A DNA stretch of 64,000 nucleotides from Rhodeus uyekii (lineage: Eukaryota > Chordata > Actinopteri > Cypriniformes > Acheilognathidae), in the NCBI GenBank assembly GCA_037043235.1, contig JAWRVZ010000028.1:1043001-1107000 (forward strand), written 5' to 3'. The position numbers were made by a program, and so were the translations under genes. The notes beneath the pieces were generated by a model. The model saw only the letters and a list, made by a program, of their open reading frames with translations, was not told the DNA's origin and ran no database searches. Position 1 is the first letter of the stretch, and each line of letters starts with the position of its first letter. Positions 38,812 to 52,485 of the stretch are shown here, piece after piece.

Positions 38812-40690
38812 CACAATTATTGGCACCCCTTAATTTAATACTTTGCCAAAATAACAGTTCTTGGTCTTGTCCTATAATGCATAATAAGGTTGATGGACAT
38901 ATGGAAAGAGATTTGAGATAATTCCTCCATAAAGAATCTCTTCAGATTCAGAGGTCCATGTTTCAACTTATCCTACAGGGTTTTTTATGGGGTTTAGGTC
39001 AATGGCAAAACCTTCATTGTGTGGTCAGTGAACTATTCTGTTATTTATTTTGAAATGTGTAAGCTTCCTGATAGGGTCAATCAGGTGTTGATTTAATATC
39101 TGCTGGTACTAGATGGAGTTTGTGATACAGTGTATCCTAAACAGTTGTCCAGGATCTTTAGAAGAAAATGATCCGCACAGCATTAAAGATCTACCACCAT
39201 ATCTTCTACATGGCTATATTTCTGTCCATGTCAATGTCACCCTGTCAGTCTTGCATGTTTTGTCTTTGTTTAATTGTGCTTGTCTTTGTTCATATTTACC
39301 ATGTGGTCATCTTGTCCTGCCCCATTTCCAGTTATCATGCCCCCTTGTCTAATCCTCATTTGCTTGAGCATGTTCACCTGTCCCTCATGTGCTCTGCTCC
39401 CTTTATATTGTGCTCCTTTCCCTTGTGTCCTTGCCAGTTCATTTTTTGTACATTGTGGTATGGTCTTGTTTTCTCACCAGAATCTGCACGTTATCTTTGT
39501 CACTTGTTGTAGTTGTGAATATTCCCAACTTCTTGTTCTAGTGTTTCATTATTGTTTTTTTTTGGGGGGGGGGGGGGGGGGGGGTTTCTCTAGTCTTTTT
39601 CTAGTTTATTGCCTTCTGTGCATCCCTGTTTCGTTCTTATTTTCTCTTTTGCGCTTTAAGTTTACTTCTACTTATTGTTCTAGTTCTACTCCCTGCTACG
39701 TTGCTACGTTTCTTGTAGTTTCTTATTTGTCTAGTTCTTTTTTCGTTTGTCATTAGTTGCTCTCCAGTTTGATGTTGAATCTTGTTTCTTTTATAATTTA
39801 CTTTGTCTTATCTGTTGTGAGTTTTGTGTCTGTTCCTGCCCTGTCCTACACCTTGAGAGTTCCTGACCACTGACTCTTCTACTGGGCAGTAATACTGGGG
39901 CATAGTCTAAGATCTACTAGAAGGGTCTGGTGTGCTCCTGCTTGGACTCTCCTTTGGTGCTGCCTCTCCTGTTCTCTTCAGTCTGTTGTCTCCCAGTACT
40001 GGTCTCATTGCTCATCCTCCCCTGCCTGTCACTGTGTTGTCTACCCAGCCCTACTGGTTGAACTTTCACCTCACTACCCCTTTTGTGCCTGTTGTCTTAA
40101 TAACTCCATCACTTTTCATTCTGCATTTGGGTCCTCTCTTGAGGAACCTTGACAGCCAACCCACCTCTGGTGTTTTTCCAAAAAGCTTTAGTTTGGTCGC
40201 ATCTGACCATAAAACAGTAACTGCTGGAAATCTGAAGGTGCATAAGATTGCAATTTGATGCCACCAAAGGCGCTTTTTTTATTGTATCCTTCCCAAACAA
40301 GATGTGGTTTTATAGGTTAGGTCTGATCATAGTTTTGAAGACTTTTCACCCCAAGACCCGGGGGTGGGGACAATATTTAGTTGATTTAAGCTTCTTATTT
40401 ATTGGCCAGATAATGGAAAGGAGTATTCCATCACTAAACTATTTAGCCATTTCATGATTAGTGTAGCTCAACAACCATTTGTCACACATTACTGTATTGT
40501 CAGGTATTTCCCATAGTGATGAATGACTATAGGAATCTGACCTGTGTCACTTCATATTTAGAAACCAGAAGTCATGACTTATCACATAAATGTTCCTGAC
40601 CACAAAGGTGAACTTAAAATGAATAGGAATACTTCAGTTAGATTTTTACTCATTAGAATTTGTAGGGGTGACAATAATTTTGTCACACAT
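38812..40690. mobile_element. Degenerate Tc1-like element interrupted by another repeat
   Basis: The left end holds ACAATTATTGGCACCCC near 38812-38829. The right end holds GGGGTGACAATAATTTTG near 40665-40682, an approximate inverse. The right interior (40.14-40.36 kb) looks like decayed Tc1 sequence (TTTGGTCGCATCTGACCATAA). The middle, about 39.2-40.1 kb, is pyrimidine-rich and includes a run of about 20 G at 39564. It is probably a later insertion. Boundaries and class are approximate. Confidence 0.5.
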
Positions 40691-41103
40691 ATTTTTAACT
40701 ATAGGTAAAGGTTAGATTTATGTGAATATTCTGAATGAAAGACTAAGAATTATTTTTATCAAGGTTGGCAATGTTTGTGGAGCCAATTGGTCATTTTCCA
40801 ATATTTGCACAGGAAAGATTTAAAAACGTGACATATTTTTTTATTACTGGGTGCCAAGAGACTAAAGATCATTTGTAAGGGTTGATCATCATTTCTTTTT
40901 ACTACAGGAAGTGATCTCTCCTTTTGTAGTGTGATATGGTGAGCTAACCAGCAAAAGCTAATGCAGATACAGTATCTGCGATGATGTACCTTGTCTGATA
41001 AGGCCGTAATCCACCAGATTAGGCAATGCACTGGGATTACTGGACACAGGGAGTCTGTGAGTTATGATTTTTTTCTCTTTGTATGTGTCCATCTGATGAT
41101 CTT

Positions 41104-41106
<3 letters not shown>

Positions 41107-41140
<34 letters not shown>

Positions 41141-41142
41141 TC
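41107..41142. repeat. (CT)n microsatellite
   Basis: An uninterrupted run of CT dinucleotides is followed by CCCATCCCCCTCTCTCT. It is about 0.9 kb upstream of the gabrr3 start codon. Confidence 0.9.
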
Positions 41143-42077
41143 CCCCTCTCTCTATGCTTCTGTAATGTAATTGATTGTGTTAATGTGATTTGATTGGTTA
41201 GCCCCCAAGCTTTTTATAATAATAACTAATGATGGAATGTGCCTGAAACTAGAGCAGATCATCAGGTGATGCCAGAGCAGCTTTCTACAAAACAGACCAA
41301 CACACATACAATGTTTTAACCAGGAATACTACCTTCAAATGTTCATTTACTGTGATATATATATACTCCAATGTCTAATTTACAAATCTTGTCTGGACTA
41401 CATATTGGTTTCTTTGAAATAAGGTAAACAAGAGGACGAGAGTGGGTCACTCTAATGTTTTGTTTCATCTTATTGTCTTTTATTTGTTCGTTGTTTTGTT
41501 TTCTACATCTCAGCAATAGTGTATGGCAATGAGTGTACAGGTATGACATGCTTATCATCAACAGAGACACAGCTATAACTCCTGGCATGTGGAAATCCCG
41601 ATTAGAGATGGTCCCAGCCCACTGTGTAGGTTAAGAGAAGATCCACTAGCTACAGATAAGAGGATTTGAAAGGAATTAATGTCATTCTTTTATCACTGTA
41701 AGAATAAATTCCAATTGATTTATGTTTGGGTGACAAAACACCACTGAGTTAGCGACAGCGGGACGTTGTCTGGACCAACCAGACACATGCTGACACGTTC
41801 AATCAGCCAGCTGAAGTATGTGGTGATGGATCCTGAATATGTAAAGTAAGACGATCCAACAAGCTAGATTTCAGATTTACAATTCTACTGGGAGACGTGT
41901 GACCTTCAGGACTGCCGAACCATTTCCTAGCACTGTCTCTGTCAGCTGATGTTTGCTGGGGATGGCCAGCACCCAGGAACCATCCTGCCTAGGCTCCGTG
42001 AAAAATTTCTGGACCCCAGCTACAGGACAAAGAGACTCAGAAGAAGCTAAACAGGCCTTCCGTCATTGTATCTGGCC

Positions 42078-45000
42078 ATGAAGCTAATCCTGCTGACCCT
42101 CAGGCTGTTGTGTCTCGCTTGTCTCTGGCCGGTCACCTTACTCAACAACCGCTACCCTAACCGGAAGAAAAACAAGGATGTTTACTTGGTTGAGCAGGCC
42201 AAACACAGATTCAGAGGGTGAGTCATAAACGTTTAAACTCTTTTGCTTTTTTCGAGTCAGTAAGTTACACTTTATTTTAAGGTGTCTGTGTTACGGTGTA
42301 ATTACATTTAAGTACAAAGTATGAATTACATTTATTAACTACATGTCCTTACTATATATGGTTAGGATTAGTGATGAGGTTGTAATTATGCAGTTTACAA
42401 ACATTACTGTAGTATCTACACGTAACGTGTAACAAGGACACTAAAATAAAGTGCTACCAAATTAATTCTTTATTTAGCAAGGATGCAATAAATTGATCAA
42501 AAGTGACAGTAAAGACATGACTATTTCTACTAATAATACTATTTCAAATAAATGCTGTTCTTTTCAACTTTCTATTTCTCAAAGACTTCTAAAAAGATGC
42601 TATCATGGTTTCCACAAAAAGCAACACTGATAACAATAAGAAATGTTTCTTAAGCAAATCTGTACATTAGAATGATTTCTGAAGGATCACATGACACTGA
42701 AGCCTTGAGTAATAATGTTAACAATTCAGATTTGCCATCACAGGAATAAGTTACATTTTACAATGCATTTAAATAGAAAATCGACTTGACTAGATAATTG
42801 CATTTTATTGAAGGTTTTATTCACCTTTCTGATCAAGGTGAGCTTTACGGGCAATTACAAGTTAGACAAGTTGTCAGTGTTATTTTAGTATATGTAATTT
42901 TTTAAATTTTGTTTAGAATTATGTTTTGTTTTGTATTTTCTCTTTTCACTTTAATTTCAGTTCGAGTTTTACTGTTTTTTTTATTTCATTAAAATGTAAA
43001 TTATGACTAGACCCAGTTATGACGTCATTATTACAACAAATATTTTTGTCATAATTTAGGCTATTATTCAATTCGGTTATATTCAAAAGTGTTTACTGTC
43101 ATATGCACAGACAGTACTGCATTGTCATCATTTTCATTTTTTTCATTAAGGTTTATGATGATTTATCAAAGCATTACTAATTATTTTCATATGTAGCAAA
43201 TATGAAAGCACTTCCATACTTATTCCTGCAGAAAGGAACAACTTTGAACCAACTTTAGTTCCAAATTGATTTAAACTAGTTTTAGATGGATTGCGCTGTT
43301 CTGTTGCTGTACCAAATTGGTTAAGATGATTTATGTTTCAGGTATACATGACCAACTTCACTAGTGTAGTAGTGATAATAGACAACCGGTCGAAAATAAC
43401 ACGACAATGTGTACTTTTACAACCTGTAGTCTAAGCTGTTAGTTTCCAGCAGGTTGGTGGTGTATGACGAAGTAACACTGATGAAAAGTAATTGATTGAT
43501 TGTGGTGTAATGCTAAGGATGAGGAAGATGATGATAAACTGACCCGTCTTTAATAATTGAAACATTTAAATACTTAAAATTCAAATGCATCCTCAGTCAG
43601 ACGTGTAAGTTTGTGGTGTAATTTGGCAGGTAGGTGCTGTACCCTTCACTTCCATCTGTGTATGTGTGAGTGTGAGGAAGTTTTAGTTTAGTTTTAATTA
43701 GCACTCCAATTTACAGCTTTGGCAACTATCTAGAATGGAACAAGTTTCACTTAACATTTATTTAATTTAAAATAATAAAAGCGTTATTTTTATTATTATA
43801 TTAGTTTTAGCTAACAATAATAACTCTAAAGAATGGAGACAATAGCAGAATGAATAAAATAAGACAACCGTTGAGTTGTAAAGCAACAAATGTTAATAGT
43901 TAGGATTTAAAACTTGCCGTGGATCATTGAATTTCCTATGTACTTTGTGTCTAAATGAGAAATAATGTCATGTTTCAATCAATTGTTGGTGGTTTCTATG
44001 TAACCACAGCGTAATGAGTCACACAACCTGAGGAGTGCCAGCATTCTTTCATTCTGTAATTAAAACCATCATCTGGTGCCATCATCTGTTTTTTGGAGAG
44101 CGGCCAAACTGCTGTTTGGCATTAAAATCACGCCTGCAGAGTTCCCTAAAAAGCCTTTATACAGTGTCAGCCAGGTTTTCTAGGTACATCTTTTGTTAAT
44201 GCATAATGTGTCATTGCATTGAATATTTATGAAAGCCTCATCTTTGTGAACTTTGTGTTTTTAGAAAGAGATTAATAAGTGTTTAACATGATACATTTTC
44301 TAGGGCGTTTCACTGAATCCTGTGCTCGGTCCAAAAGAGTTTTTAGTTTTTTTACATTTAAAGGTGTAATGCAAAATTAAAGTTAAATATACAACTGCTT
44401 TGTGTTATATTTATTGTGTTTATTTTTGTCATTTTAGTCACAGTGGTGTAGAGCAATCTCGCAGCATGCATTATGTCATTAGTGATGTGTTTTTGTTAGC
44501 ATGATTGCATAATGAGTCCATCACGTAGTCATTAGCGGTTGTATGCTATATTCAGTTTGAGGTTTAATTTTGTAATTGCACTTCGATGTGCAATTAACTT
44601 TGCCATGGAATGAGCACAGTGTGATTGACAGTATATTTGGGGTTTCAATTAAAGCACGCAGATGGAAAGTCTATGTCAGGGGGAGGATTGTATGTCTATG
44701 ACTGACCTTCAGTAGTTTCTGTTGTGCTTTTGGTATATTTAATCTCTGAGGGCTAAGAAACGCCTCTTTCACAACTTGGCACACGCAACCACCATTGTAC
44801 AGCAAGCTGATTTTGAGTAATTATTTTCACATTACACATGTTGGTGCACTGAAACAGATGTTTATGGAAATTAGATGGAAGCATAACATCAAACCTGCTC
44901 ATTTACATTTACATTTATGCATTTGGGAGACGCGTTTATCCAAAGCGACTTGCATTGCATTCAGGATACACACTGTCATTCTAATCAGTTCTTGCTGTCC

Positions 45001-48000
45001 CTGAGAATCGAACCCATGACCTTGGTATCGAAAGCCCGATGCCCTGCTGAAGTGCAATAATGGCCTGTTTTTCTTCTGACCCTTTTTCTCTTTCTTTCAG
45101 ACGGATTGACTACAAATTAAAGCGAAAAGACAGCACCAAGTCCCTCCTTATCAAAACTGAACAGCTGCTAAGGATCGAAGACCAGGACTTTGCCATGCGG
45201 CCTGGATTTGGAGGTCAGGACGCACTGTTTATTTGCTCCAATTATCAATTTCCATCTCCATCCTGAAAATCACAATTAGAGTGTTCTTTTTTTATAAATC
45301 TGATTAGTAATGGGTTGCACCATTTTGTCGTGTTAGAGGGCAGAATGAGGTGGGCGTTACCGTCTCTCTCTTCAGAGGGAAAGGGTGACTTTGACAGGGT
45401 GAGTGCGGTCCTAAATTCAAACATGACCCAGATTGTGCAAAACACAAATTAGACAATGGGTGTTGAGGACACAGATGTGCTTTGGTGGACAGTAATCTGG
45501 ATTACATCCCAGGCCTGTTAAAACAGATGGGAAATTGCAAGGTGTTACTAATAGACTATTTTTTACACGTTTGAACACTGAAGACATGCATTTCAATATA
45601 TGAAATATTACAGCGAGTGGCTGTTTTTAAACTAAGATGGTTTTTAAAAAAACAGACTTTCCTAGAACATTTATTTAACTACTGTAGATCTTTGATTATA
45701 TGGAGTTTGCTTAGTTTTAAATGATAAAAAGATAGATATAATGGGGAAGTTACTTTGTACATCTACTCAAAATCTTTATTGTTTGAGGTTAAAAACTGTC
45801 TTCCAGTGCTAAACCTTAAACCGGAGCGCTAATGTCTTTGAACATAAAGCCTCTTGTGAAAAAGAAGTACACTTTAGCATACTTTTAAAAAGAGTGCATG
45901 GAAATACTTTAAAAGAATATACTTAAGCGTGACTTAATTGCATGTTACTTGCGATTAAATAGAAACGTATTATAGCTAACATTTTTATTTAATTTCTCAA
46001 TCTAATTTCAGAATATTTTGTTTGCTGAAATATTGTTAAAATGTCCTTTCAAATGTAATGACAAGCATTTTTGTTATACTGATACTGATACAATATAATG
46101 TAATGGAACAGTGTGATGCAGAAGCATGAGGATGAAAGAAGAAAACGAAAACGGTAATGAAGAAACTCAGAAAATCAGGAATAACACACAAACCATGAGA
46201 ACTGACAAGCACATTGATGAGAAAAGATGGGAAACACTGGGACTAAATACACAGGGGACCATTATTACAGAGATGAAAAACATCTGACAAGACTAACAAG
46301 GTGATTGATGATGAGGCAGGTGATTACTATGACAACAGAGGAACACATGTGGAACCGGGAAGTAAATAAACAGACATCAATTCTATTGAAACTTAAATGT
46401 CATGTATTTAAATATATTTACGTTAAATGTAATGAAAAATACATTAAAGTTAAAATCATAATCAAGTATTTTACATGTGCTTTAGTTAGTCAAAAAATCA
46501 ATATAAGTGTACTTGTTTAAAACACGACAAAAGATTATTAAAATGTAATGACTTAGAATTTACCACTTGTAATCTGACATTATTTCAAAATGCACTTTTT
46601 AAAAATGTATTAAGCAACCTTGCCATAAACTCTCTATATGTCCAATTCAGCACACTTCCTTTTCATAAGGGCCTTTGATAATAATAATAATACAAATCTC
46701 AATCTGGTCAACCCTTTCTGGTCAACCCTTTAAGCAACCCTTAAATAATATTAAACAACAGATTAAACTATAAACTATTTTTATAAATGCATACATGTAC
46801 ATAATTGACTGATGGAAATTACACCATGGCTCACTGTGTGTGTGTGTGTGTGTGTATGTATGTGGTGGCAACTACATGTAAGCATATTGTATTGCTTCCT
46901 TTCAACCAGCAGGGAGGCGCTTTAATCTGCCAGTGCTCTAACAATAAAAGAGGAAGCAGAAGGAGGAAGAGATGTTTAGATAAGAGTGTAGTTTATTTGT
47001 GAGTAGACTTTCTTTTACATTAAAGAAGATCAAGTGAACCAGGCTGTCCTTCAGTCCGTATCCACTGTTAATTAATGATGTGACAAATAGGATTAGATAA
47101 CATTTTGAGCTCCATATGCTCTCTCTGTAGGAGCAATGGAGGCGTATTCTCTCTAAGTTGATATCAAAGGCCTTAATGTCGCCCTGAACCAATATGCAAA
47201 TCAAAAGAGTCTTCTGCTTTGCAGGATCTGCCATCCCTGTGGGCATCGATGTGCAGGTGGAGAGTATAGACAGTATCTCTGAAGTAAACATGGTAAAAGT
47301 CTATATTCTTTTTTTATTTTAACAATATAATGTTATGGTTCCTTAATGGTTCATTTAAAGATTTGTCTAGTACTTATATTGAATAAATATTAAGAAATAA
47401 AGACATTATTAAAACAATAAATTGCATTTAAAACAGTTCTTGAAAGTGAACATTTAACAAAAAAAAATCTTTGCTTTCACTTTCCTTTAATCTCTTGTTT
47501 TTCTATCTTATACTACTCCAAGCAATATCCAAAACTTTATATTGTGAGCAGTGCTTGTGTACTTTTGCCTCTTCATGACAAATTGCTTTCTGTATTCCTC
47601 AGTTGTAAGTCACTTTGGACAAAAGTGTCTGCTAATTGAATAAATGTAAATGTAAAGTGTTTACACAGACTTTTTAGTCACTTTTAAAAGGGAAAAAACT
47701 ACAGAACTTAAAAAAAAAAAATATATATATATATATATAAAAATATATTACATATTTCATTAATTTTATAAAATACTGCTAACAAAGCTAATAAAATCCA
47801 TCTTTAACAACACATTGTCATATGGTCATCCAAACATTAACTGATTTAAATGTCACTGTTAGTTTAATTATGCATTTGATTCACTAGAATTTATCAAATA
47901 AAGAGTAATTCATTCGAGATTTGGACTATACAAGTTGGGCTGCAAGCTTTTGATTCACTAAAAGCAAATATTTGCCAATCCATCAACCGATTTGACCATT

Positions 48001-51000
48001 ATTTGGTTCCAGTATTGTTTTTACAAATGGATCTGAATTTGAACCAATTCTTTGTTTCTAATCCTATATAAATATATTCTTTGCAAACTTGTTCAATATG
48101 TACAAAATTGATAACATTTTGTTCTTGTAACAGCAGGCCTTCAGCTTCTCACAAAGTGAGATTTCTAACAAAATCTCAGCAATATAAAGAGTCTTCTTGG
48201 TAAATGTCAAAAACTTTTATTCGGACCTAAATGCCAGTCACTGCGCTGCACTGTTGCCCATAATAACTTGTTATGTTTATCTATAAGGTCAGTAAAATGT
48301 AAAGGTCTCTCTCAGGACTTCACGATGACCCTGTACCTGAGGCATTATTGGAAGGATGAACGCTTGGCTTTTCCCTCCAGTAACAATCTGAGCCGTACAT
48401 TTGACGGCCGACTGGTGAAGAAGATCTGGAAACCTGATGTCTTTTTCGTCCATTCCAAGCGCTCCTTCATCCACGATACCACCATGGAGAACATAATGCT
48501 GAGGGTTTACCCAGACGGCAACATCCTTTACAGTGTCAGGTAGAAACCTACAGCCTCTGTGGATTAATCTCATTCATATGTAAGTGTTTTAATAATGGAA
48601 TATTCTCTTTATTGTAGGATTACAGTTACTTCTCTGTGTGCAATGGACTTCAGTAGATTCCCGTTGGACACTCAGAATTGTTCCTTGGAACTGGAGAGCT
48701 GTGCGTTCCCACCTAGAAACATTTCTTGTCATTGTTTTACAATCATGGATGAATTCATAAAGGAATGTAAAGCATTTCTGCCACCATTTTAAGAATCATG
48801 GTCACAGAAAGGTGCTTGCAATGGAAGTATGTGGAGTTATGCAATGAATGTTAAAATATGCACTGTTGTGAATGTATAGCAACTTGTCAAAACATTATAT
48901 ACTGGCTTCAGACTAGTGTGGCAAAACTGGAACACAAAAAGATGATTAAAGAACAAAATTTAGCACACCAAAAGACAAGACCTCAGACGGAGAAGACCGA
49001 AAACACACAAACTTAAATACACGCAGGGTAATTGAATAATAACACAATAAAAACAAGACCACAGAAGCAAAATGCATTACAGCTAGTGTGCTAAAATTAT
49101 GTCTAAATAGCTATTTAGCAATTGGTTAACTCTAGACCAGCCTACTTTTAAACCCATAGAATATGAGCCATTTAATTCCATTTTAAGTGCCATGCTACAA
49201 GTGCCAGTTTCAACTGCCAGTCAAAGATATTTTCTGTAGAAGCCAACATTACTCCACAAATGCTGTCATTATAGACGTTAATACAGTAATACCTTGAGAT
49301 ATGAGTATTCCGAGATACGAGCAGATTTTTGCTTTGAGATACGAGCACGCTTACAGATTTCGACGTTAGGTAGTCGAGTGCACGGAGCAGCTCAAGCCGC
49401 CTCATTTATGGGGTAATTGCATATGATCTCCACTAGAGGGCCACCTTGGTTTTACAGCGGGAGGTTACCGGGGCCACGAGTGACTCATGCATTGAGCACA
49501 AGTTATGTGTGTTCAATAATACAAAATAAGAGGTTCTTAGGCTATCCAATACACTACACGGGAAGAAACACTACACCTCCGTATTGTGTTTGCATTATCT
49601 ACGTTATCTCTCCCTCCTCCTCCACACATGCCGCCACTGTATCTGTCTCGAAGGTAAGAACTCATAAATAAAACCACATTTTATTTTATATCACAGCAAT
49701 ACTTATACACTATAATTTTGCCTGTGTGTATATCTCTATAGCAATTAAAAACATGCTTTTGTTATTAGCACTAATAAGAGAGTTTTTTTTAGAGGGCCGG
49801 AACGGATTAATTTGTTTTCTGTTATTTCTTATGGGAAAAATGATTTCAGTTACGAGCTCTGTCCTGGATTATGCTCATATCTCAAGGTATTACTGTATTT
49901 GAATCCAGAAAATTCCTCTTTATATTATCCATGTATTTCAACATGTATCAATCATGCACACACTGATTTTTCTTTATTTTACGGCTTCCACTCTTCTCTC
50001 CCATTCAGATGCATATAATGAAAACGACCTCATGTTGTATTGGAAAAATGGCAATGACTCTCTAAGGACAGATGAAATTGCCCTCTCTCAGTTCTTCATT
50101 GAAGAGTTCCACCCCTCACATGGTCTGGCCTTGTACAGCAGCACAGGTAAGATATGCTTCTCTCTCTCTCTCTCTTTCTGGGTGTTCATGCTACGATAAA
50201 TATTGTATCTTTGTTCTTGTTACAGTAGTAATATACAAACAGGTCATTAATTACAGGCTTTACACATGTTTCTGTCAGGCTGGTACAACAGGCTCTATAT
50301 CAACTTCATCCTCAGAAGACACATATTCTTCTTCATGCTGCAAACGTATTTTCCCACAATGCTGATGGTGGTGCTGTCCTGGGTGTCTTTTTGGATCGAC
50401 AGGCGGGCGGTTCCAGCCCGTGTTTCCCTTGGTGTGTAACACTTGCGCACATACACTAAGCTAAATGTTTGTTATTTCATAAATGATCTTGTCTTATACT
50501 TAATTAAATCTTGTAGTGTCTGCATGACATTAAGCCTTGTTAGACTGCAATTCAATGTTTTTTAGTTGCTTAGCTGTCTCATAACTGTTTAACTAAGTCA
50601 TACATTTTTTCCCAAGATGAAAAGAAACAAGCCTGCACAATGTGAACACTGCGTCAGATGTGTTTTTAGCACGTGTGTCTCTGCATGTGTGTTCCATCCA
50701 GGCATCACTACAGTGTTGACTATGTCCACCATAATTACGGGAGTGTCGGCATCCATGCCTCAGGTATCATATGTGAAAGCGGTGGACATCTATTTGTGGA
50801 CCAGCTTCCTGTTTGTGTTTCTCTCCGTCATCGAGTACGCAGCTGTCAACTACTTCACCACCAAGGAGGAAATGAAAAAACTCAAACAATTAAAGGTCAA
50901 AGTTCCTGACATTCTGAATTCGTTAACTATGGCCTAAAAAATCTGATATTTTCACATTTCCACTGCATATAAAGAGTAGATGACAAAATATCAACACATA

Positions 51001-52130
51001 TCTGTAAACTGTGTCCCAATTCAGAGCCTGAAAATGTGACGCTCTAGTAGTCTATAGAGAATCGCTCTTGTCGCCTTTCAACTGTGACAGCTGCTGATGA
51101 CGAGCGTTAGTAAATTTTGCACTCACTTTTCGAAAGTTAAGTGTTGAAATTACTATTCCAAAGAAACTAAGAGGGTATAATTTTTCTGGTTAGAATCAGA
51201 AGTGCAGATCCGTGCACACTCTAATGGCTAATATTGCTCACTACCCATTGCTCATCGAAAAAGGATTTGATTAGAAGAAAAAAAAAGACAGATGTGGGAG
51301 ACTGAATTGCTCCACTGTGATGCAGTTGGGCTACAAACACGGCCTTTGAAGGATGCATCCTCTGAATTGGGACTCATCTGCGATTTGCAAATAAGCTTGA
51401 AGGACAGGATCAGGTCCGTCTAATTAGGGTTGGAGCTAAACTCTGAATGGCTATAGCCCTCCAGGAACTGGGTTTTGCACCCCTGCCTCAAAGGGATAGT
51501 TCAGCTATAAATGGACGTAGGACAACATAAAAAAACGATTAAAGAATAATTTGTCGTTGATCTACACTCTCAAGTCCTGAATGGACAATAAAATTAAGAC
51601 TAAGAAAGAAGCCCATATTGTGCATTTCCTACATTTTACACCTTAAGCGATATGCTTACTTGTGATTTACTGATGAATAGATAATTTAAATCTTTAAATC
51701 AAATATGGTGCTTGTGGACGTCAATAACATCAAAAATCATTGGCCCTTCATTATCAAACATGATGTTAAACCTTTGCCTTAGACACTTTTTTTTCTAGAA
51801 AAGGTTAATTGTTTTTATCTCCTACAGCTCTCAGAATACGATGCCTCTCAAGCCATGGCATTCGATGGATGTTTCCATGACCAGGACATTGAGCTCAGCG
51901 CATTTCCTCGGCTGTCTGACCTAAACATGGACCCATGCGTGTCCTCACAGAACTCCACAACGCCTGACCTCCCTCCCATCCTCGGCACGCGCCTTCGCCG
52001 ACGGCGTTCCATCCGCCAAAGCGTCAACCATATTATGAACAACAGTTACAAGATAGACTCCTATTCTAGAATATTCTTTCCTTTAGCATACTTTCTCTTC
52101 AACATCATCTACTGGAGCATCTACTCGTGA
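42078..52130 (+). CDS. gabrr3: GABA-A receptor rho subunit, rho-3-like
   Basis: Nine exons join in phase: 42078-42217, 45101-45213, 47225-47292, 48316-48539, 48618-48700, 50009-50146, 50279-50431, 50702-50895 and 51828-52130. The product is 471 residues (human GABRR3 about 467). A signal peptide begins MKLILLTLRLLCLACLW. The extracellular domain has DFAMRPGFGG, FTMTLYLRHYWKDERL and the Cys-loop CAMDFSRFPLDTQNC. TM1 is followed by DRRAVPARVSLGITTVLTMST, the conserved PARV entry and TM2 pore of chloride channels. The intracellular loop has AMAFDGCFHD, and TM4 ends FNIIYWSIYS. Rho subunits form GABA-gated chloride channels, best known in retina. The donors of exons 5 (GTGCGT) and 8 (GTCAAA) are weak, but phase and homology fix them. 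Confidence 0.95.
42265..42457. mobile_element. MITE with TTACACTTTATTTTA ends
   Basis: TTACACTTTATTTTAAGGTGTC on the left and GGACACTAAAATAAAGTGCT on the right are imperfect inverted repeats about 190 bases apart, in intron 1 of gabrr3. It has no coding capacity. Confidence 0.7.
42460..42775 (-). repeat. Inverse copy of the 12.9-kb interspersed repeat
   Basis: AAGGATGCAATAAATTGATC, then AAAAGTGACAGTAAAGAC, is the inverse of phrases at 13.28-13.33 kb. TTCTGAAGGATCACATGACA and CCATCACAGGAATAA follow. It adjoins the MITE in gabrr3 intron 1. Confidence 0.65.
44901..45045 (-). repeat. tRNA-derived SINE-like repeat
   Basis: TTTACATTTATGCATTTGGG and ATCCAAAGCGACTTGCATTG are followed by GAATCGAACCCATGACC, the inverse of a tRNA B box. 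It ends about 55 bases before exon 2 of gabrr3. Confidence 0.75.
45870..46620. repeat. Possible inverted-repeat element with an internal insertion
   Basis: ACACTTTAGCATACTTTTAA on the left resembles the inverse of TGCACTTTTTAAAAATGTATTAAG on the right. A purine-rich block at about 46.12-46.37 kb, similar in style to 48.93-49.07 kb, separates them. Homology is only suggestive. It lies in intron 2 of gabrr3. Confidence 0.35.
46836..46862. repeat. (TG)n microsatellite
   Basis: A run of about ten TG dinucleotides ends in TATGTATGTGG. It lies in gabrr3 intron 2. Confidence 0.85.
47590..47655 (+). repeat. 3' fragment of the fish SINE-like repeat
   Basis: GTAAGTCACTTTGGACAAAAGTGTCTGC, then TAAATGTAAATGTAAA, is the inverse of the tail seen at 44.9 kb. 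It lies in intron 3 of gabrr3. Confidence 0.65.
49284..49895. mobile_element. Non-autonomous pogo/Tigger-like element with TA duplication
   Basis: The ends CAGTAATACCTTGAGATATGAG and CTCATATCTCAAGGTATTACTG are perfect inverse 22-mers. Each is flanked by TA (49282-49283 and 49896-49897), as in the Tc1/mariner-pogo superfamily. The 612-bp interior has GATACGAGCA-type repeats near the ends but no transposase. It lies in intron 5 of gabrr3. Confidence 0.85.
50157..50178. repeat. (TC)n microsatellite beside a splice donor
   Basis: A run of about nine TC units starts some ten bases after the exon 6 donor of gabrr3. Confidence 0.8.
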
Positions 52131-52242
52131 GTGAGAGAAAAATGGCCTGCCCGGAGTTTATAAGACTCTTATACACTCGATGGCTTGAATTCACAGTCAC
52201 AAACACAAAAACTGTATCATGGGGGAGGGGGAGGAAGAGTAT

Positions 52243-52248
52243 AATAAA
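52243..52248 (+). promoter_or_regulatory. Candidate polyadenylation signal of gabrr3
   Basis: AATAAA lies 113 bases past the gabrr3 stop and follows a G-rich stretch (GGGGGAGGGGGAGG). Confidence 0.6.
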
Positions 52249-52419
52249 TTATTTATTAGGCTAGAATCTCAGATTCATAACTGTACCTAAAATGTACCAA
52301 AGTGAAATTAACATAAATTCGAAACTGCATACAGTAATGAAATGTTTGGATAACATTTTTTTTATTTATCCAAACATAATAAATCACATTACTATGCTTT
52401 GGCTAAACAGAACCCTTAT

Positions 52420-52485
52420 GCATTTACATTTATTAATTTATCAGACACTTTTATCCAAAGCGATTTACAATTTGAGGAACACAGA
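52420..52485 (-). repeat. Fragment of the fish SINE-like repeat
   Basis: CATTTACATTTATTAATTTATC, then AGACACTTTTATCCAAAGCG, matches the copy at 44.9 kb. It is in the probable 3' untranslated zone of the adhesion GPCR or gabrr3. Confidence 0.6.

Larger units (their letters stand above)
37679..42077. other. Intergenic region between hhla2 copy 2 and gabrr3
   Basis: The two genes are divergent, so both promoters lie here. 38.8-40.7 kb is transposon-derived (listed separately). A (CT)n tract at 41107-41142 and a TTTTTATAATAATAA stretch near 41211 lie about 0.9 kb before the gabrr3 start and could be part of its promoter region; this is not proven. Confidence 0.45.

Noticed and set aside
39113..39756. 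Overlapping plus-strand frames of up to 160 codons
   Set aside because: Low-complexity Cys/Phe/Leu/Ser products are read through pyrimidine-rich repeat DNA and a long G run. There is no domain or codon signal.
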